Positions 33,052 to 42,261 of a stretch of 59,141 bases of DNA are shown here, one piece after another. The translations under genes were made by a program, and so were the position numbers. Origin of the DNA: Macrocybe gigantea (lineage: Eukaryota; Basidiomycota; Agaricomycetes; Agaricales; Callistosporiaceae); NCBI GenBank assembly GCA_011319805.1, contig SJRY01000105.1:17501-76641 (forward strand). The letters run 5' to 3'. The notes beneath the pieces are model-generated. The model did no database searches, had not been told where the DNA came from, and saw only the letters and a program-made list of their open reading frames with translations. The number at the start of each line of letters is the position of its first letter. Positions within the stretch are counted from its first letter, which is position 1.

Positions 33052-33223
33052 ATACCAGTAGCTCTACCACTGAGCTATCAGGCCTGATGGATCAACTTAG
33101 AAGTTGTATTTACAACCACCTCATCCTATATACCTTCACCCCAAGACACTATTTGGTCTAGGTACTTCAGTATCTTTGATATTAGTAGAGACAACAATGT
33201 GCCTGAATACACACAATCTAACA
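32997..33223. mobile_element. 227-bp TG...CA unit carrying a tRNA-like gene
   Basis: It interrupts the LINE F RT between codons that are adjacent in LINE G. It begins TGTTAAACAG and ends ATCTAACA, and a perfect 5-bp duplication GTAAG flanks it (32992-32996 and 33224-33228). A 5-bp duplication with TG/CA ends is the hallmark of LTR-retrotransposon integrase. It is therefore a solo LTR of an unknown element or a miniature LTR element. The ends TGTTA/TAACA equal those of Gy1. Inside is a tRNA-like cloverleaf (33014-33084). I see no internal LTR duplication or ORF. Confidence 0.8.
33014..33084 (-). ncRNA. tRNA-like cloverleaf inside the 227-bp unit
   Basis: The minus strand folds as a 71-nt tRNA: acceptor GGCCTGA/TCAGAAC (5 of 7 pairs), TA, D arm GCTC-AGTGGTA-GAGC, anticodon arm ACTGG-TATATGT-CCAGG (4 of 5 pairs), variable AGGTC, T arm CTGGG-TTCAATC-CCCAG (perfect). 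A box TAGCTCAGTGG and B box GGTTCAATCCC match Pol III promoters. The anticodon loop lacks U33 (A instead); the formal anticodon is UAU. It is more likely a tRNA-derived Pol III module than a decoding tRNA. Confidence 0.7.
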
Positions 33224-33228
33224 GTAAG

Positions 33229-34301
33229 AGGGCCAGTGGCCCAGTTCCAAACATGTATTAGCAATGTTCAGAATGAAATCCGCCAAGTGAGGGAATTTCA
33301 CAAGCTGCTTAACATGGCCCTAGGACAGATGGTCTGGTCCTAGAGTGGAGGTGTTGCTACAAGGCTCTAAGGACTCTCGGAGTTCTGCAGCAGAGAACAG
33401 GACCCAGTCCCGAATTGGATGAGGCTCGAGCTCATCAAGCTTATTCAGATTAACTGGTCTGTCAGATGCAGTGTTATAAGATTTGTTGAGCACATTCCAA
33501 AGTGACTCAATAGAGTTGCAAGGCTGTCTCCGGAAGGAGATGGCTTCATAGGCCAGAAGCAGCCTTTGCTTTGTCCATGCAGCTAGATCCCATAGATGCT
33601 GTGACTTTTCAGCAACTTCCTTGATTTGCTAATCAAAGAAGGTGCATTTGGCATCTTTAATAGCTCGCCACCAGATGTGATGGTCATCCTCAGACTGGGT
33701 CTGCCTGAAGGTGTCCAAAGTTTTGGAGCAATGCTGGTTCCACCAGCCTTTGCTCCACTTCGAAAGCTTGCACTCTTTGGAATGGAGGTCCCAAGCATGA
33801 TCAATGGATTTGAAGAGAGTCTGAAGAATGCTCTCTAAATCCTCTGGTGACTCGATTGGCACCAAGTCCGTACTGAGCAGATCACCAGCAATGTCAGAGA
33901 TAAACTTGAGCATGCTGTCCTTTGGCAGAGTCCGGCATGGATCAGAAAGGTCCAGCAACAGGATGTCTAAGGAGAGCGACAGCGGACAGTAGTCCGAAGT
34001 CAATCTCAGGTCATCATGAATGACTGGTGCCATCCCAGCCATGTTGACAGGGATGAACATTAAATCAATAACTGAGGGCCGCAGCTCTGGGTTATGTGAA
34101 ATGAAAGTCGGGCCATGATTAGATGGCTCTGCCCAATCAAGACCAAGGTCAAGTGCTGCATTACACAACATCTCTCCTCATGTATGCTGTGAAGTATGGA
34201 CTCTATCCCAGAGTTTATAATGACAATTGAAGTCCCCCCAGATAACTTAGGTTGGGAAAATCAGAATGTTCTGCACAATCATGCAGCAAGTGAATAGCAC
34301 T
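33229..34301 (-). pseudogene. LINE F endonuclease and RT linker
   Basis: The frame 33629-34171 covers the second half of the AP-type endonuclease (DLGLDWAEPSNHGPTF, SVIDLMFIPVNM, LTSDYCPLSLSLD, with the usual SDH reading SDY) and the linker to the RT. Beyond the stop at 33629 the same frame continues to the 227-bp unit (FILNIANTCLELGHWPSY). Upstream, GGDFNCHY-type sequence lies at about 34230. It is cut at 34301 by the Gy1 LTR, preceded by GCACT (34297-34301), the predicted target duplication of H. Confidence 0.8.
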
Positions 34302-34621
34302 TGTTACAGATGTCGCTCAAAGGACCATTCATTTTCCTATCTTATCTTTCCCACATCCCTTATCTCCCCCATCATGCTGCGCAGCACGCAGCCATCGAGT
34401 CATCCCACTTCCCTAGTCATTCTGAGTCATCTCCTTCCAGTCTTACTCATCCGCAGTCCACAGCATTGCGCAGCCCATGGTCCGTGCTTGAGTACTGTAG
34501 TGTATATAAGGACTCCCAGATGTACCAGTAACGCTAGGCTTAATATTCCTTTTGCCATCATCTCAAGACCACTCTCGCACTTAGTCTGCCCGAGTCCTTC
34601 TGAGATTCGTCTAGCCTAACA
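34302..34621 (+). repeat. Gy1 5' LTR of element H
   Basis: Complete 320 bp, TGTTACAG...GCCTAACA. TATA box TATATAAG at 34503-34510 and predicted start block AGGCTTAATAT at 34536-34546. It shares its diagnostic variants with the partial LTR at 1-160. Confidence 0.93.
34503..34546 (+). promoter_or_regulatory. TATA box and predicted transcript start of H
   Basis: TATATAAG (34503-34510) lies 33 nt before AGGCTTAATAT (34536). That start is inferred because this 11-mer is exactly complementary to the primer site at 34624-34634. The same layout is found in every complete Gy1 LTR. Confidence 0.65.
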
Positions 34622-34623
34622 AG

Positions 34624-34634
34624 ATATTAAGCCT
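34624..34634 (+). promoter_or_regulatory. Self-priming primer-binding site of H
   Basis: ATATTAAGCCT lies 2 nt inside the 5' LTR and is the exact reverse complement of AGGCTTAATAT, the predicted 5' end of the element RNA. It does not start with the TGG expected when a tRNA 3' CCA end primes. Confidence 0.75.
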
Positions 34635-35284
34635 TGTCGAGACTCGCTCAGACTCACACACACACCACATCACGCTTTATCAAAGACTTGATCAACATTC
34701 GACGACAAGCGGTCGCCGACCCAACGAGCACTAGCGCGAGCAACAAGAGCACTTGGCTCAGAGAAGTAGACCAGGCATTGCAGTCCACGCCATTCGCAGA
34801 GACAGTCCACGCCACCCACAGAGACACTAGCAATCCAAACAAACGAAAGAGAGAGCGCACGCCTACACCAAGTAGCGACGACGAAGAACAGGCATTTCTG
34901 AGAGAGTTTGCCTTCACCACCACAGACGAGCCCGCTGAGATCCTCAGCGAAGGAGCAGCACAACTCATTGCAGAACTTTTCCTAGAAGGAGAATACGGGA
35001 TAAGCCCAGAAGAGCTGTGGTCAGACCAGAATCTTCTTGCTGAAGAAGAGGACGAACCCATCCGCAAGAAAACGAGAGAAGAACGAACACAAGCCCGAGA
35101 TTTTAGGTGACAACAGATCGAGAACTATAATCGCCGAACACAGGAGGAAGACATACTGATACAGAGAGGGCACGACGCACAGAGCATACGACAGAACCAA
35201 TGAGAATGACACCAGAGTCAAGGACACACAGGAACGAAACCACTGAACCCCTTCAGAGGACCGATCCACCGAAGCACTGCATAA
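34631..35284 (+). pseudogene. ORF0 of element H: AUG-less open frame before gag
   Basis: After a TAA inside the primer site (34628-34630) a frame runs about 217 codons to a TAA at 35282-35284. It is broken only by TGA codons at 35108 and two near 35204-35210, all CGA in copy B. The product is basic then acidic, with KRKRERTPTPSSDDEEQAFL and an acidic SPEELWSDQN...EEEDEPIRKKTREER segment. No ATG occurs in this frame. Copy B has the same frame and the same terminal TAA. Either translation starts at a non-AUG codon or this is a conserved leader that only looks coding. It is most like the variable N-terminus of a gag, but I do not recognise it. Confidence 0.5.
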
Positions 35285-36068
35285 GGAAAGAATCACACCA
35301 CCGTGGCGAAAGTAAGCAACAACGACTGGGATGAATACTATCGGTAGAGGGAGCGAAAAGGATTACCAAGACAAATGGACCAACCGCCGCAGAGTGGGCC
35401 GATTTTGAACAAGCTTGTAGAATCGCAGGAGTCGACCTAGACTACTGGAAAGAACAGAGAGAGGAGCGAAGACAGAAACAGCTCCAAGAACAGCAAGCCC
35501 AAGCACAAGCACAGCAGACCCAAGAACAACAGATCCAGGAACAGGAAAGCCAAGACCAAGAGAACGACGAAGAAACCCCCCAAAGGATGACGACAGAATA
35601 CAAGGGAATCATCGCCGACCCGAAATCCTTTACAGGAGATCGAACATCCTTCGATATTTGGTGGAGGAAGATGAAACTCTACATAACTGCACATGGGGAC
35701 CTCACGGATACACAGAAGATTGGAGCGGTCCTGTCTAGAATGACCGACGGACCCGGAGCCCACTGGGCATCAAAGAAGATCGACACCACTACCAACCAAA
35801 GCACATGGGCCGACTTCATAACCGAGATAGAGACACGATTCGGCAACGTCATGTCGCCATCACAAGCAGGAAGCAAACTATTCAATATCAGACAAGGAAA
35901 CCGACCCATCGACGAATTTCTGGATGAATTCGTAGACCTCGCAGGGAAAGCAGGAATGACAGGAACAGCCCCTTGTTTCCTACTCGAGAAGAGCTTAAAC
36001 CGAAGGACAGCAGAAGCCGTACACTCAATCTCCACACTTCCAACAGATGGAGATGAATATATCAAGAC
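35285..36068 (+). pseudogene. Gag of element H, cut at 36068
   Basis: The first ATG of gag is at 35587 (MTTEYKGIIADPKSFTGDRT), followed by the Gypsy capsid-type region (WWRKMKLYITAHGDLTDTQK, TWADFITEIETRFGNVMSPS, IDEFLDEFVDLAGKAGMTG). In-frame sequence upstream in B includes a Gln-rich stretch (KQLQEQQAQ). The frame ends where AAGAC (36064-36068) meets the LTR of B. The exact continuation, AAGACAGTTCGAGCG, is on the minus strand at 4599-4585. Confidence 0.85.
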
Positions 36069-36388
36069 TGTTAGGCTAGACGAATCTCAGAAGGACTCGG
36101 GCAGACTAAGTGCGAGAGTGGTCTTGAGATGATGGCAAAAGGAATATTAAGCCTAGCATTACTGGTACATCTGGGAGTCCTTATATACACTACAGTACTC
36201 GAGCACGGACCATGGGCTGCGCAATGCTGTGGACTGCGGATGAGTAAGACTGGAAGGAGATGACTCAGGATGACTAGGGAAGTGAGATGACTCGATGGCT
36301 GCGCGCTGCGCAGCATGATGGGGGAGATAAGGGATGTGGGAAAGATAAGATAAGAAAATGAATAGTCCTTTGGGCGGCGTCTGTAACA
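36069..36388 (-). repeat. Gy1 3' LTR of B
   Basis: TGTTAGGC...TCTGTAACA, 320 bp, directly after AAGAC of the H gag. Confidence 0.95.
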
Positions 36389-36402
36389 TCACCCTCTCTT
36401 TA
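36389..36402 (-). promoter_or_regulatory. Polypurine tract of B
   Basis: Minus strand TAAAGAGAGGGTGA immediately before the 3' LTR. Confidence 0.75.
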
Positions 36403-36425
36403 GATTCGCGTCCTCGCGAAAAACC

Positions 36426-36824
36426 TTAGTCCAGCTGTCCCCACCCAGTATTGGTCTCCCAGGCGGTCGCGGCACGCGGGGCCCATGTATGAATGAGCTC
36501 TTCATTATAGGCGCGAATGTGGTGGAGTGTGGTGGCGAGGAGTTTAAGCCGCCGGTTTTCTGTGCGAAGCATTTCCATTGCTTCGCGAAGCGCGATACGT
36601 TCAGCTGCAGTGGGGCCGGTCCCATCAGGGGTTCTCCCGGTCCAGAGGTGCGTGCGGACGGTCATAACATAGCGCATATATGCGCCGAGTGTGATGGCGA
36701 GGGGGTCCATGTAGTCGCTAGCATTGAGAATCCTTGCCAGATTCTCGAGGTCGCTTGGGCGGTTGGGGGTAGGTGCGCGGCTGCCCTCGCTGCTGTCGAT
36801 GCTGATGGGGGCGTTGGTGGTCAT
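36426..36824 (-). CDS. ORF3 of Gy1 element B (132 aa)
   Basis: Same length and position as in H: its ATG (36824-36822) overlaps the pol stop as ATGA and it ends about 25 bp before the polypurine tract. The sequence has an N-terminal Ser/Pro-rich part, a middle helix (NLARILNASDYMDPLAIT), and a predicted amphipathic helix (AAERIALREAMEMLRTENRR). It has no Cys, no membrane segment and no signal peptide. Being open in two copies, one of them heavily decayed elsewhere, argues for a real gene. The likely role (assembly, RNA binding, or interference) cannot be told from sequence. Confidence 0.65.
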   Translation of the reverse strand: MTTNAPISIDSSEGSRAPTPNRPSDLENLARILNASDYMDPLAITLGAYMRYVMTVRTHLWTGRTPDGTGPTAAERIALREAMEMLRTENRRLKLLATTLHHIRAYNEELIHTWAPRAATAWETNTGWGQLD

Positions 36825-37770
36825 GAAGTGCGATTTTTGGTCTTCTTCCCTCTTGTCGTGATCCTTTTATCCTGGTTCGCAGTCTTCTTTAGGAAGTGGT
36901 CTAGAGCTTGCTGCGCATTCCCCAGCTCCTTCTCTTTGATCCATGTGTTCTCTTCGTGTCCGTATCCTTTCCATTTGACCAGGAATAGTGTCCCCTTCCC
37001 TTGTTTCTTCCTTTTTAGGATCTCTTCTATCTCGTACTCTTCTTCATCATTTATGATTTCAGGGGGTGGTGGTGATGGTCGCTCTTGTATCTTGAAACGG
37101 GGTCCTTTGTAAGGCGTGAGCAGTGTTTCATTGAACACGGGGTGTATCAGCTGCCATGATGCTGGGAGTTCCAGGCGATATGCCGAGGCTCCTTTCTTTT
37201 CAACCACCTTGAACGGTCCGTATCGGAGTGCCGATAACTTCTTTGATGGTCGATTGACTGTGATATTGGTGGCTTCTAGCCATACTCTATCTCCTTTCTT
37301 GTATTCCGGGCAGGTTTTCGTCTCGCGTCGTAATTGTCTTTGGCTCGTGTTTGTGCATATTGCAGCGCGGCATTTGCTTCCTTTCGTATTTGGCTCATTC
37401 TTTTGACGAAGTCTTTTGCTGCGGGGTTATTCCCTTCTGTCGTCTGCGGCTCTCCCTTCCAGGGGTGCATTCCATAGTTGAGGTAGAATGGTGTCTCCTT
37501 CGTTCCCTGGTGTGCTTTGTCATTGTATTGGTACTCTGCAATTGCTATCCATTCTGCCCAATCGTCCTGTAGGTTGTTTGTGAAGCTTCTGAGGAAGGCT
37601 TCCGTTTCTTGGTGGGATCGCTCCGCCTGTCCATCTGTCTGTGGGTGATAGGCCGTTGATAGGTTTTGCTTTGTTCCGAGTAATTTTAGAAGTGCTGTCA
37701 TGAATCGTGCTGCGAACTGGGGTCCTCGATCACTGATGATCTTTCGTGGAATTCCATGAAGCCGCCACAC
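36821..37770 (-). pseudogene. Integrase C-terminal half and chromodomain of B
   Basis: Two frames: 37276-37770 (core, VWRLHGIPRKIISDRGPQF and HPQTDGQAERSHQETEAFLR) and 36821-37207 (VVEKKGASAYRLELPASW, chromodomain YEIEEILKRKK/LVKWKGYGHEENTW). The break near 37207-37310 coincides with lost bases in TGTATTCCGGGCAGG compared with H. Both catalytic Asp/Glu regions and the chromodomain aromatic residues are present. Confidence 0.85.
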
Positions 37771-37794
37771 GTTGTCTCGGTATAGTCGTGCGAG

Positions 37795-39209
37795 ACCTCT
37801 GCTGTGAGTTCGGTCTTTGTGGGAACTAGGTGGATCATCTTGGTCAGGCGGTCTGTGACTGCGGCGATGGCGTTAAAGCCGTTCGAGCTGGGTAGCGGTC
37901 CTATGAGATCTACTCCGATATCTTCCCATGGTTGTTGTGGGACTTCGTGCGGGTGCAGGGGTGCGTGTTTCTTTTGTCGGATGATTTTGTTTCGCTGACA
38001 TGTTTCGCATCCATTGACATACTTCTTGATGTCTGTCAGCATTGATGGCCACCAATAGGTGCGGCTTATGAGCTCGTGCATGCGGTATTGCCCTGGGTGT
38101 CCTCCGATGGGTGTGTCGTGGTGTTCAAACATGATGTTTTCCTTCAGTTTGTTGTCTGGAGGAACATAGATTTTCCCTCCTACATATACGATGTGGTCGT
38201 CTTCTGTGAACCAGTGTGGTTTTTCCTTCAGTCCTGTTGTTACGATCGTTTCCCTTCGTGTGCATTGTCGAATTTGTTCTATCCTTGAGGATTCGATCAT
38301 CGTGATTCCTCTTGTTTGTATTGTTTCGTTATTTTCTGCTTCTTCTTTCTGTGGGTGTTCGTCCTCGAACATCATAAATTCGAAGTCTCGTTCATTATTC
38401 TCTTCCAGATGTCGAATGAATGCTGCTTCTTTGATCATTTGTATGTCGTCCTTCTCTGCTAGGTTTTCTTCATATCCTGCCATTCGTGACAGGACATCCG
38501 CTTTTCCATTCGCCTTTCCTGGTACGTGTCGTAGTTCGTAGTCGTATTCCTGTAATTTCAGGTACCAGCCAATCTGTCTCGAATTGAGTCGCTGCGGCTT
38601 TCGGAAGTATGATAGGTTCTTGTGATCCGTCAATATTTCGAACTTCTCTCGAGCTTCGAGGAGGTATTGTCTCCATGTCTTTAGTGCGACCATTATCGCA
38701 AGAAGTTCCTTGTCGTAGATTTCGTAGTTTTGCTCTGCTGGGGTCATGCATCTCGAAATGAATGCAATCGGATGCCATAGTCCTTTCTGCTGTTGTGATA
38801 GTACCGCTCCAATGGCATATCCTGAGGCGTCCGTTTCGACTCGGAATTTTCCTTCTGTCTGTGGTAGTGCTAGAATGGGTGCTGAGGTTATATGTCGGAT
38901 CAGTTCTTTGAAAGCGCCTTGTTGCTTGTCTGTCCACTGGAATGTTTTGTTTCCAGTCAACTCCGTCAGGGGTTTAGCGACCTTTGCATATCCCTTGATG
39001 AATCGTCGGTAAAAGTTCGTGAATCCCAAGAACTTTTGTAGTTCTTTCTTCGTCTTTGGGGTTGGCCAGGATTGTACGGCTGTGATCTTTTCTGGTTCCA
39101 TTTCTACCTTCCCTTCTCCTACGATGTATCCTAGTACTGGGACTTTCGATGATTCCCAGACGCATTTCGGTCCTTTGATGAATAGGTCGTTCTTGTTCAG
39201 TATTTCCAT
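37795..39209 (-). pseudogene. RT end, RNase H and integrase N-terminus of B
   Basis: One 503-codon frame (37698-39209) covers the RT thumb (GFTNFYRRFIKGYAKVAKPL), RNase H (RVETDASGYAIGAVLSQ, YEIYDKELLAIM, ILTDHKNLSY), linker, integrase HHCC (HHDTPIGGHPGQYRMH, CETCQRNK) and first core Asp (GVDLIGPLPSS). After about 37795 the frame slips because one T is missing (GACCTCTGC against GACCTTCTGC in H) and the tail is meaningless. Confidence 0.88.
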
Positions 39210-40450
39210 GACTTCTATGGTGTTCTTTTGGAGTTCCTCTCGTGTTCGTCCGATGATTATATGTCATCCATATAGATTATGCACACTCTTCTTCGTATTT
39301 GGTCTTGGAAGAGGCTCGCCATCATTCGGCTAAAAGTGCCTGGTGCGTTGCACTGCCCAAAATACATGACTGTCGGTTCGAAGAGTCCTCTTGCTGTTAG
39401 GAAGGCTGCCTTCCATTCGTCCCCTTTCCGATGCGCACGTTATTGTACCCCAGATAATATCGATCTTGCTAAAGTACTTTGCTCCTTGTAGTACGTCGAG
39501 GAGCTCGCTGATGCGTGGTAGTGGAAACTTGTCCTTGACCGTATATTTGTTTATTTCCCGGTAGTCTTGGATGAGTCGTTTGCTTCCATCCTTCTTATTG
39601 CGAAAGAAGCAGGGTGCTGCGTAAGGTGATTTCGATGGGCGTATTTTTCCTGTTCGTAATCCTTCTTCGACGAAGGCATCTAGTTCCTCTAGCTCTTTCT
39701 GTGTCATCGGGTAGACCTTGCTCGGTATCGTTTTGGGTGCATCCTTCGTTAAGTTTATTTCATGGTCCCATTCTTTGTGGTCTGGTAAGCGATCAAAGTT
39801 CTTCTCCTTGAAGAGGTGTTTGAATCTGATCAGATATGGGGGTATCTGGGTTCCTGTCTTGTCGCTGGCTGTGGTTTTCGCTGGTTCAGCCACCTTCTGT
39901 ATCTTGATCGTCTGGTGGTTTATTTTGCACGTTTTGGGCATCTGTCGAAGACAATTTCTCCTGTCCTCCATTTGATTGTTGGGTTGTGGTAGACAAGCCA
40001 GTCATGTCCTAGTAGCATGTCGGTTTTTCCGATATCGAGTACGATGGCTTCCATATGCTCCTTGTGTCCTTTAATGTCGATGTGGACCTCCGCTACTCGG
40101 TCTGCTGTTTTCTGACGATTGGGTGATCCGTCTGCATTTATGATGGGAATCTTCTTGATTCGTCGTGTCTTCAGTCCTGTTTTTGCTACTATCGCGGTGT
40201 TGATGCAGGTCCTATCCGCTCCGCTATCGACTTCTGGTGTTATCGTTGCGATTCCTTTTCGTGTTCGTATCCTCGCTGGTACTGCGAGCTCTTTCCTCTT
40301 TGGTGGTTTGTCCCCTTGGATGGTTTTTCTTGGTGCTTCAGATCGCTTGGCAGGAATGGTGTATTTCAGAGTATGGGATGATCTACATCCGGTATCGAAG
40401 CGAGTCTGTTTCAGTTGTATGGGTCGCGATTTAGCACCTCCTAGTCGGAC
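39210..40450 (-). pseudogene. Protease and RT core of B
   Basis: RT fingers/palm frame 39330-39971 (YPMTQKELEELDAFVEEGL, KRLIQDYREINKYTVKDKF). The YMDD region near 39260-39285 is shifted by a missing G (GATTATATGTC against GATTATGATGTC). The protease active site near 40215 reads DSGADRTCIN, canonical, followed by LGHDWLVYHNPTIKW. More one-base losses at about 39430 and 39940 break the frame. Confidence 0.8.
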
Positions 40451-41602
40451 CCTTCGGCAAAACCCTCTTTGTCAGAGCTTTCTTCATCCTTGTCTTCTTC
40501 GTCCTCTCCTTCTTCTTCTTTCACTTCTCTGACCCGGGATTTTCCTTTCTTCTTCTTCTTGCAGTTTCGTGCATAGTGTCCCTTTAAGCCACAGTTGAAA
40601 CATGTGACATTTGCTGCTCCTTTTCGTGGTTCCGGCAGTTTCGTGAGATGTGTCCTGGTTTATTGCAGTTGAAGCAGTTGTTGCTTCGTACTTTGTCGAC
40701 TTCCATGGCCTGTCCTGCTCCTCGGCTTGGATTTCCGGCCTTGCGCTGATTGCTTGTGAATTCTCCTCTCATCACATTTCTGTGTTCATCGATGTTTCGT
40801 CCAATCGCTCGAACTGTCTTGATATATTCATCTCCATCTGTTGGAAGTGTGGAGATTGAGTGTACGGCTTCTGCTGTCCTTCGGTTTAAGCTCTTCTCGA
40901 GTAGGAAACGAGGGGCTGTTCCTGTCATTCCTGCTTTCCCTGCGAGGTCTACGAATTCATCCAGAAATTCGTCGATGGGTCGGTTTCCCTGTCTGATGTT
41001 GAATAGTTTGCTTCCTGCTTGTGATGGCGACATGACATTGCTGAATCGTGTCTCTATCTCGGTTATGAAGTCGGCCCATGTGCTTTGGTTGTAGTGGTGT
41101 CGATCTTCTTTGATGCCCAATGGGCTCCGGGTCCGTCGGTCATTCTAGACAGGACCGCTCCAATCTTCTGTGTATCCGTGAGGTCTCCATGTGCGGTTAT
41201 GTAGAGTTTCATCTTTCTCCACCAAATATCGAAGGACGTTCGATCTCCTGTAAAGGATTTCGGGTCGGCGATGATTCCCTTGTATTCTGTCGTCATCCTT
41301 TGGGGGTTTTCTTCGTCGTTCTCTTGGTCTTGGTCTTCCTGTTCCTGGATCTGTTGTTCTTGGGTCTGCTGTGCTTGTACTTGGGCTTGCTGTTCTTGGA
41401 GCTGTTTCTGTCTTCGCTCCTCTCTCTGTTCTTTCCAGTAGTCTAGGTCGACTCCTGCGATTCTACAAGCTTGTTCAAAATCGGCCCACTCTGCGGCGGT
41501 CGGTCCGGTTGTCTTTGGTAATCCTTTTCGCTCCCTCCACTGATAGTATTCGTCCCAGTCGCTGTTGCTTACTTTCGCCACGGTGGTGCGATTCTCTCCT
41601 TA
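40451..41602 (-). pseudogene. Gag and nucleocapsid of B
   Basis: Element order: in-frame upstream region from the TAA at 41602-41600 (WDEYYQWRERKGLPKTTG, Gln-rich repeats), gag ATG at 41296, capsid-like part (41063-41581 and 40584-41120, with a one-base loss near 41090), then knuckles CFNCNKPGHISRNC and CFNCGLKGHYARNC, followed by a Lys-rich and then acidic linker. This copy still contains the AAGACAGTTC site intact (about 40820), the site where B itself inserted in H. Confidence 0.85.
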
Positions 41603-42248
41603 TGCAGTGCTTCGGCGGATTGGTCCTCTGAAGGGATTCGGCGGTTTCGTTCCTGTGTGTCCTTGACTCTGGTGTCGTTCTCGTTGGTTCTGTCGTATGC
41701 TCTGTGCGTCGTGCCCTCTCTGTATCAGTATGTCTTCCTCCTGTGTTCGGCGATTATATTCTCGATCTGTTGTCGCCTAAAATCTCGGGCTTGTGTTCGT
41801 TCTTCTCTCGTTTTCTTGCGGATGGGTTCGTCCTCTTCTTCGGCAAGAAGATTCTGGTCTGACCACAGCTCTTCTGGGCTTATCCCGTATTCTCCTTCTA
41901 GGAAGAGTTCTGCAATGAGTTGTGCTGCTCCTTCGCTGAGGATCTCAGCGGGCTCGTCTGTGGTGGTGAAGGCAAACTCTCTCAGAAATGCCTGTTCTTC
42001 GTCGTCGCTACTTGGTGTAGGCGTGCGCTCTCTCTTTCGTTTGTTTGGATTGCTAGTGTCTCTGCGGGTGGCGTGGACTGTCTCTGCGAATGGCGTGGAC
42101 TGCAATGTCTGGTCTACTTCTCTGAGCCAAGTGCTCTCGTCGCTCGTGCTAGTGCTCGCTGGGTCGGCGACCGCTTGTCGTCGAATGTTGATCAAGTCTT
42201 TGATAAAGCGTGACGTGGTGTGTGTGTGAGTCTGAGCGAGTCTCGACG
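41600..42248 (-). pseudogene. ORF0 of element B (AUG-less frame in the leader)
   Basis: Same open frame as in H, ending at the same TAA (41602-41600) and with a one-base deletion near 41757. From the predicted RNA start (42347) to the gag ATG (41296) I find no ATG in any frame of the sense strand, about 1.05 kb. Protein-like features: RKRERTPTPSSDDEEQAFLR and an acidic/basic C-terminal part. Confidence 0.5.
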
Positions 42249-42259
42249 AGGCTTAATAT
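42249..42259 (-). promoter_or_regulatory. Self-priming primer-binding site of B
   Basis: The minus strand ATATTAAGCCT is 2 nt inside the 5' LTR and is the exact complement of the predicted RNA start AGGCTTAATAT (42347-42337, minus strand). Confidence 0.75.
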
Positions 42260-42261
42260 CT

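Larger units (their letters stand above)
28149..34301 (-). mobile_element. Non-LTR retrotransposon F (minus), host of several insertions
   Basis: The poly(A) tail is at 28149-28171 (plus-strand T run), then the 3' UTR 28172-30194 with a Tc1 transposon inserted (28246-29831). The ORF2 C-terminus, RNase H, RT and endonuclease follow up to 34301, where the Gy1 LTR of H begins. The RT is interrupted by the 227-bp tRNA-bearing unit (32997-33223). The part 5' of the H insertion is missing from the window and, by the inversion model, should lie to the left of position 1. Confidence 0.85.

Noticed and set aside
33014..33084. A functional host tRNA gene
   Set aside because: The acceptor stem has two mismatches, U33 is absent, and the sequence sits inside a unit with integrase-type ends and a target duplication.
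39250..39270. Programmed frameshifts between gag, RT and integrase in element B
   Set aside because: Breaks are scattered, absent in H at the same sites and not at one conserved slippery sequence; random or sequencing deletions explain them better.
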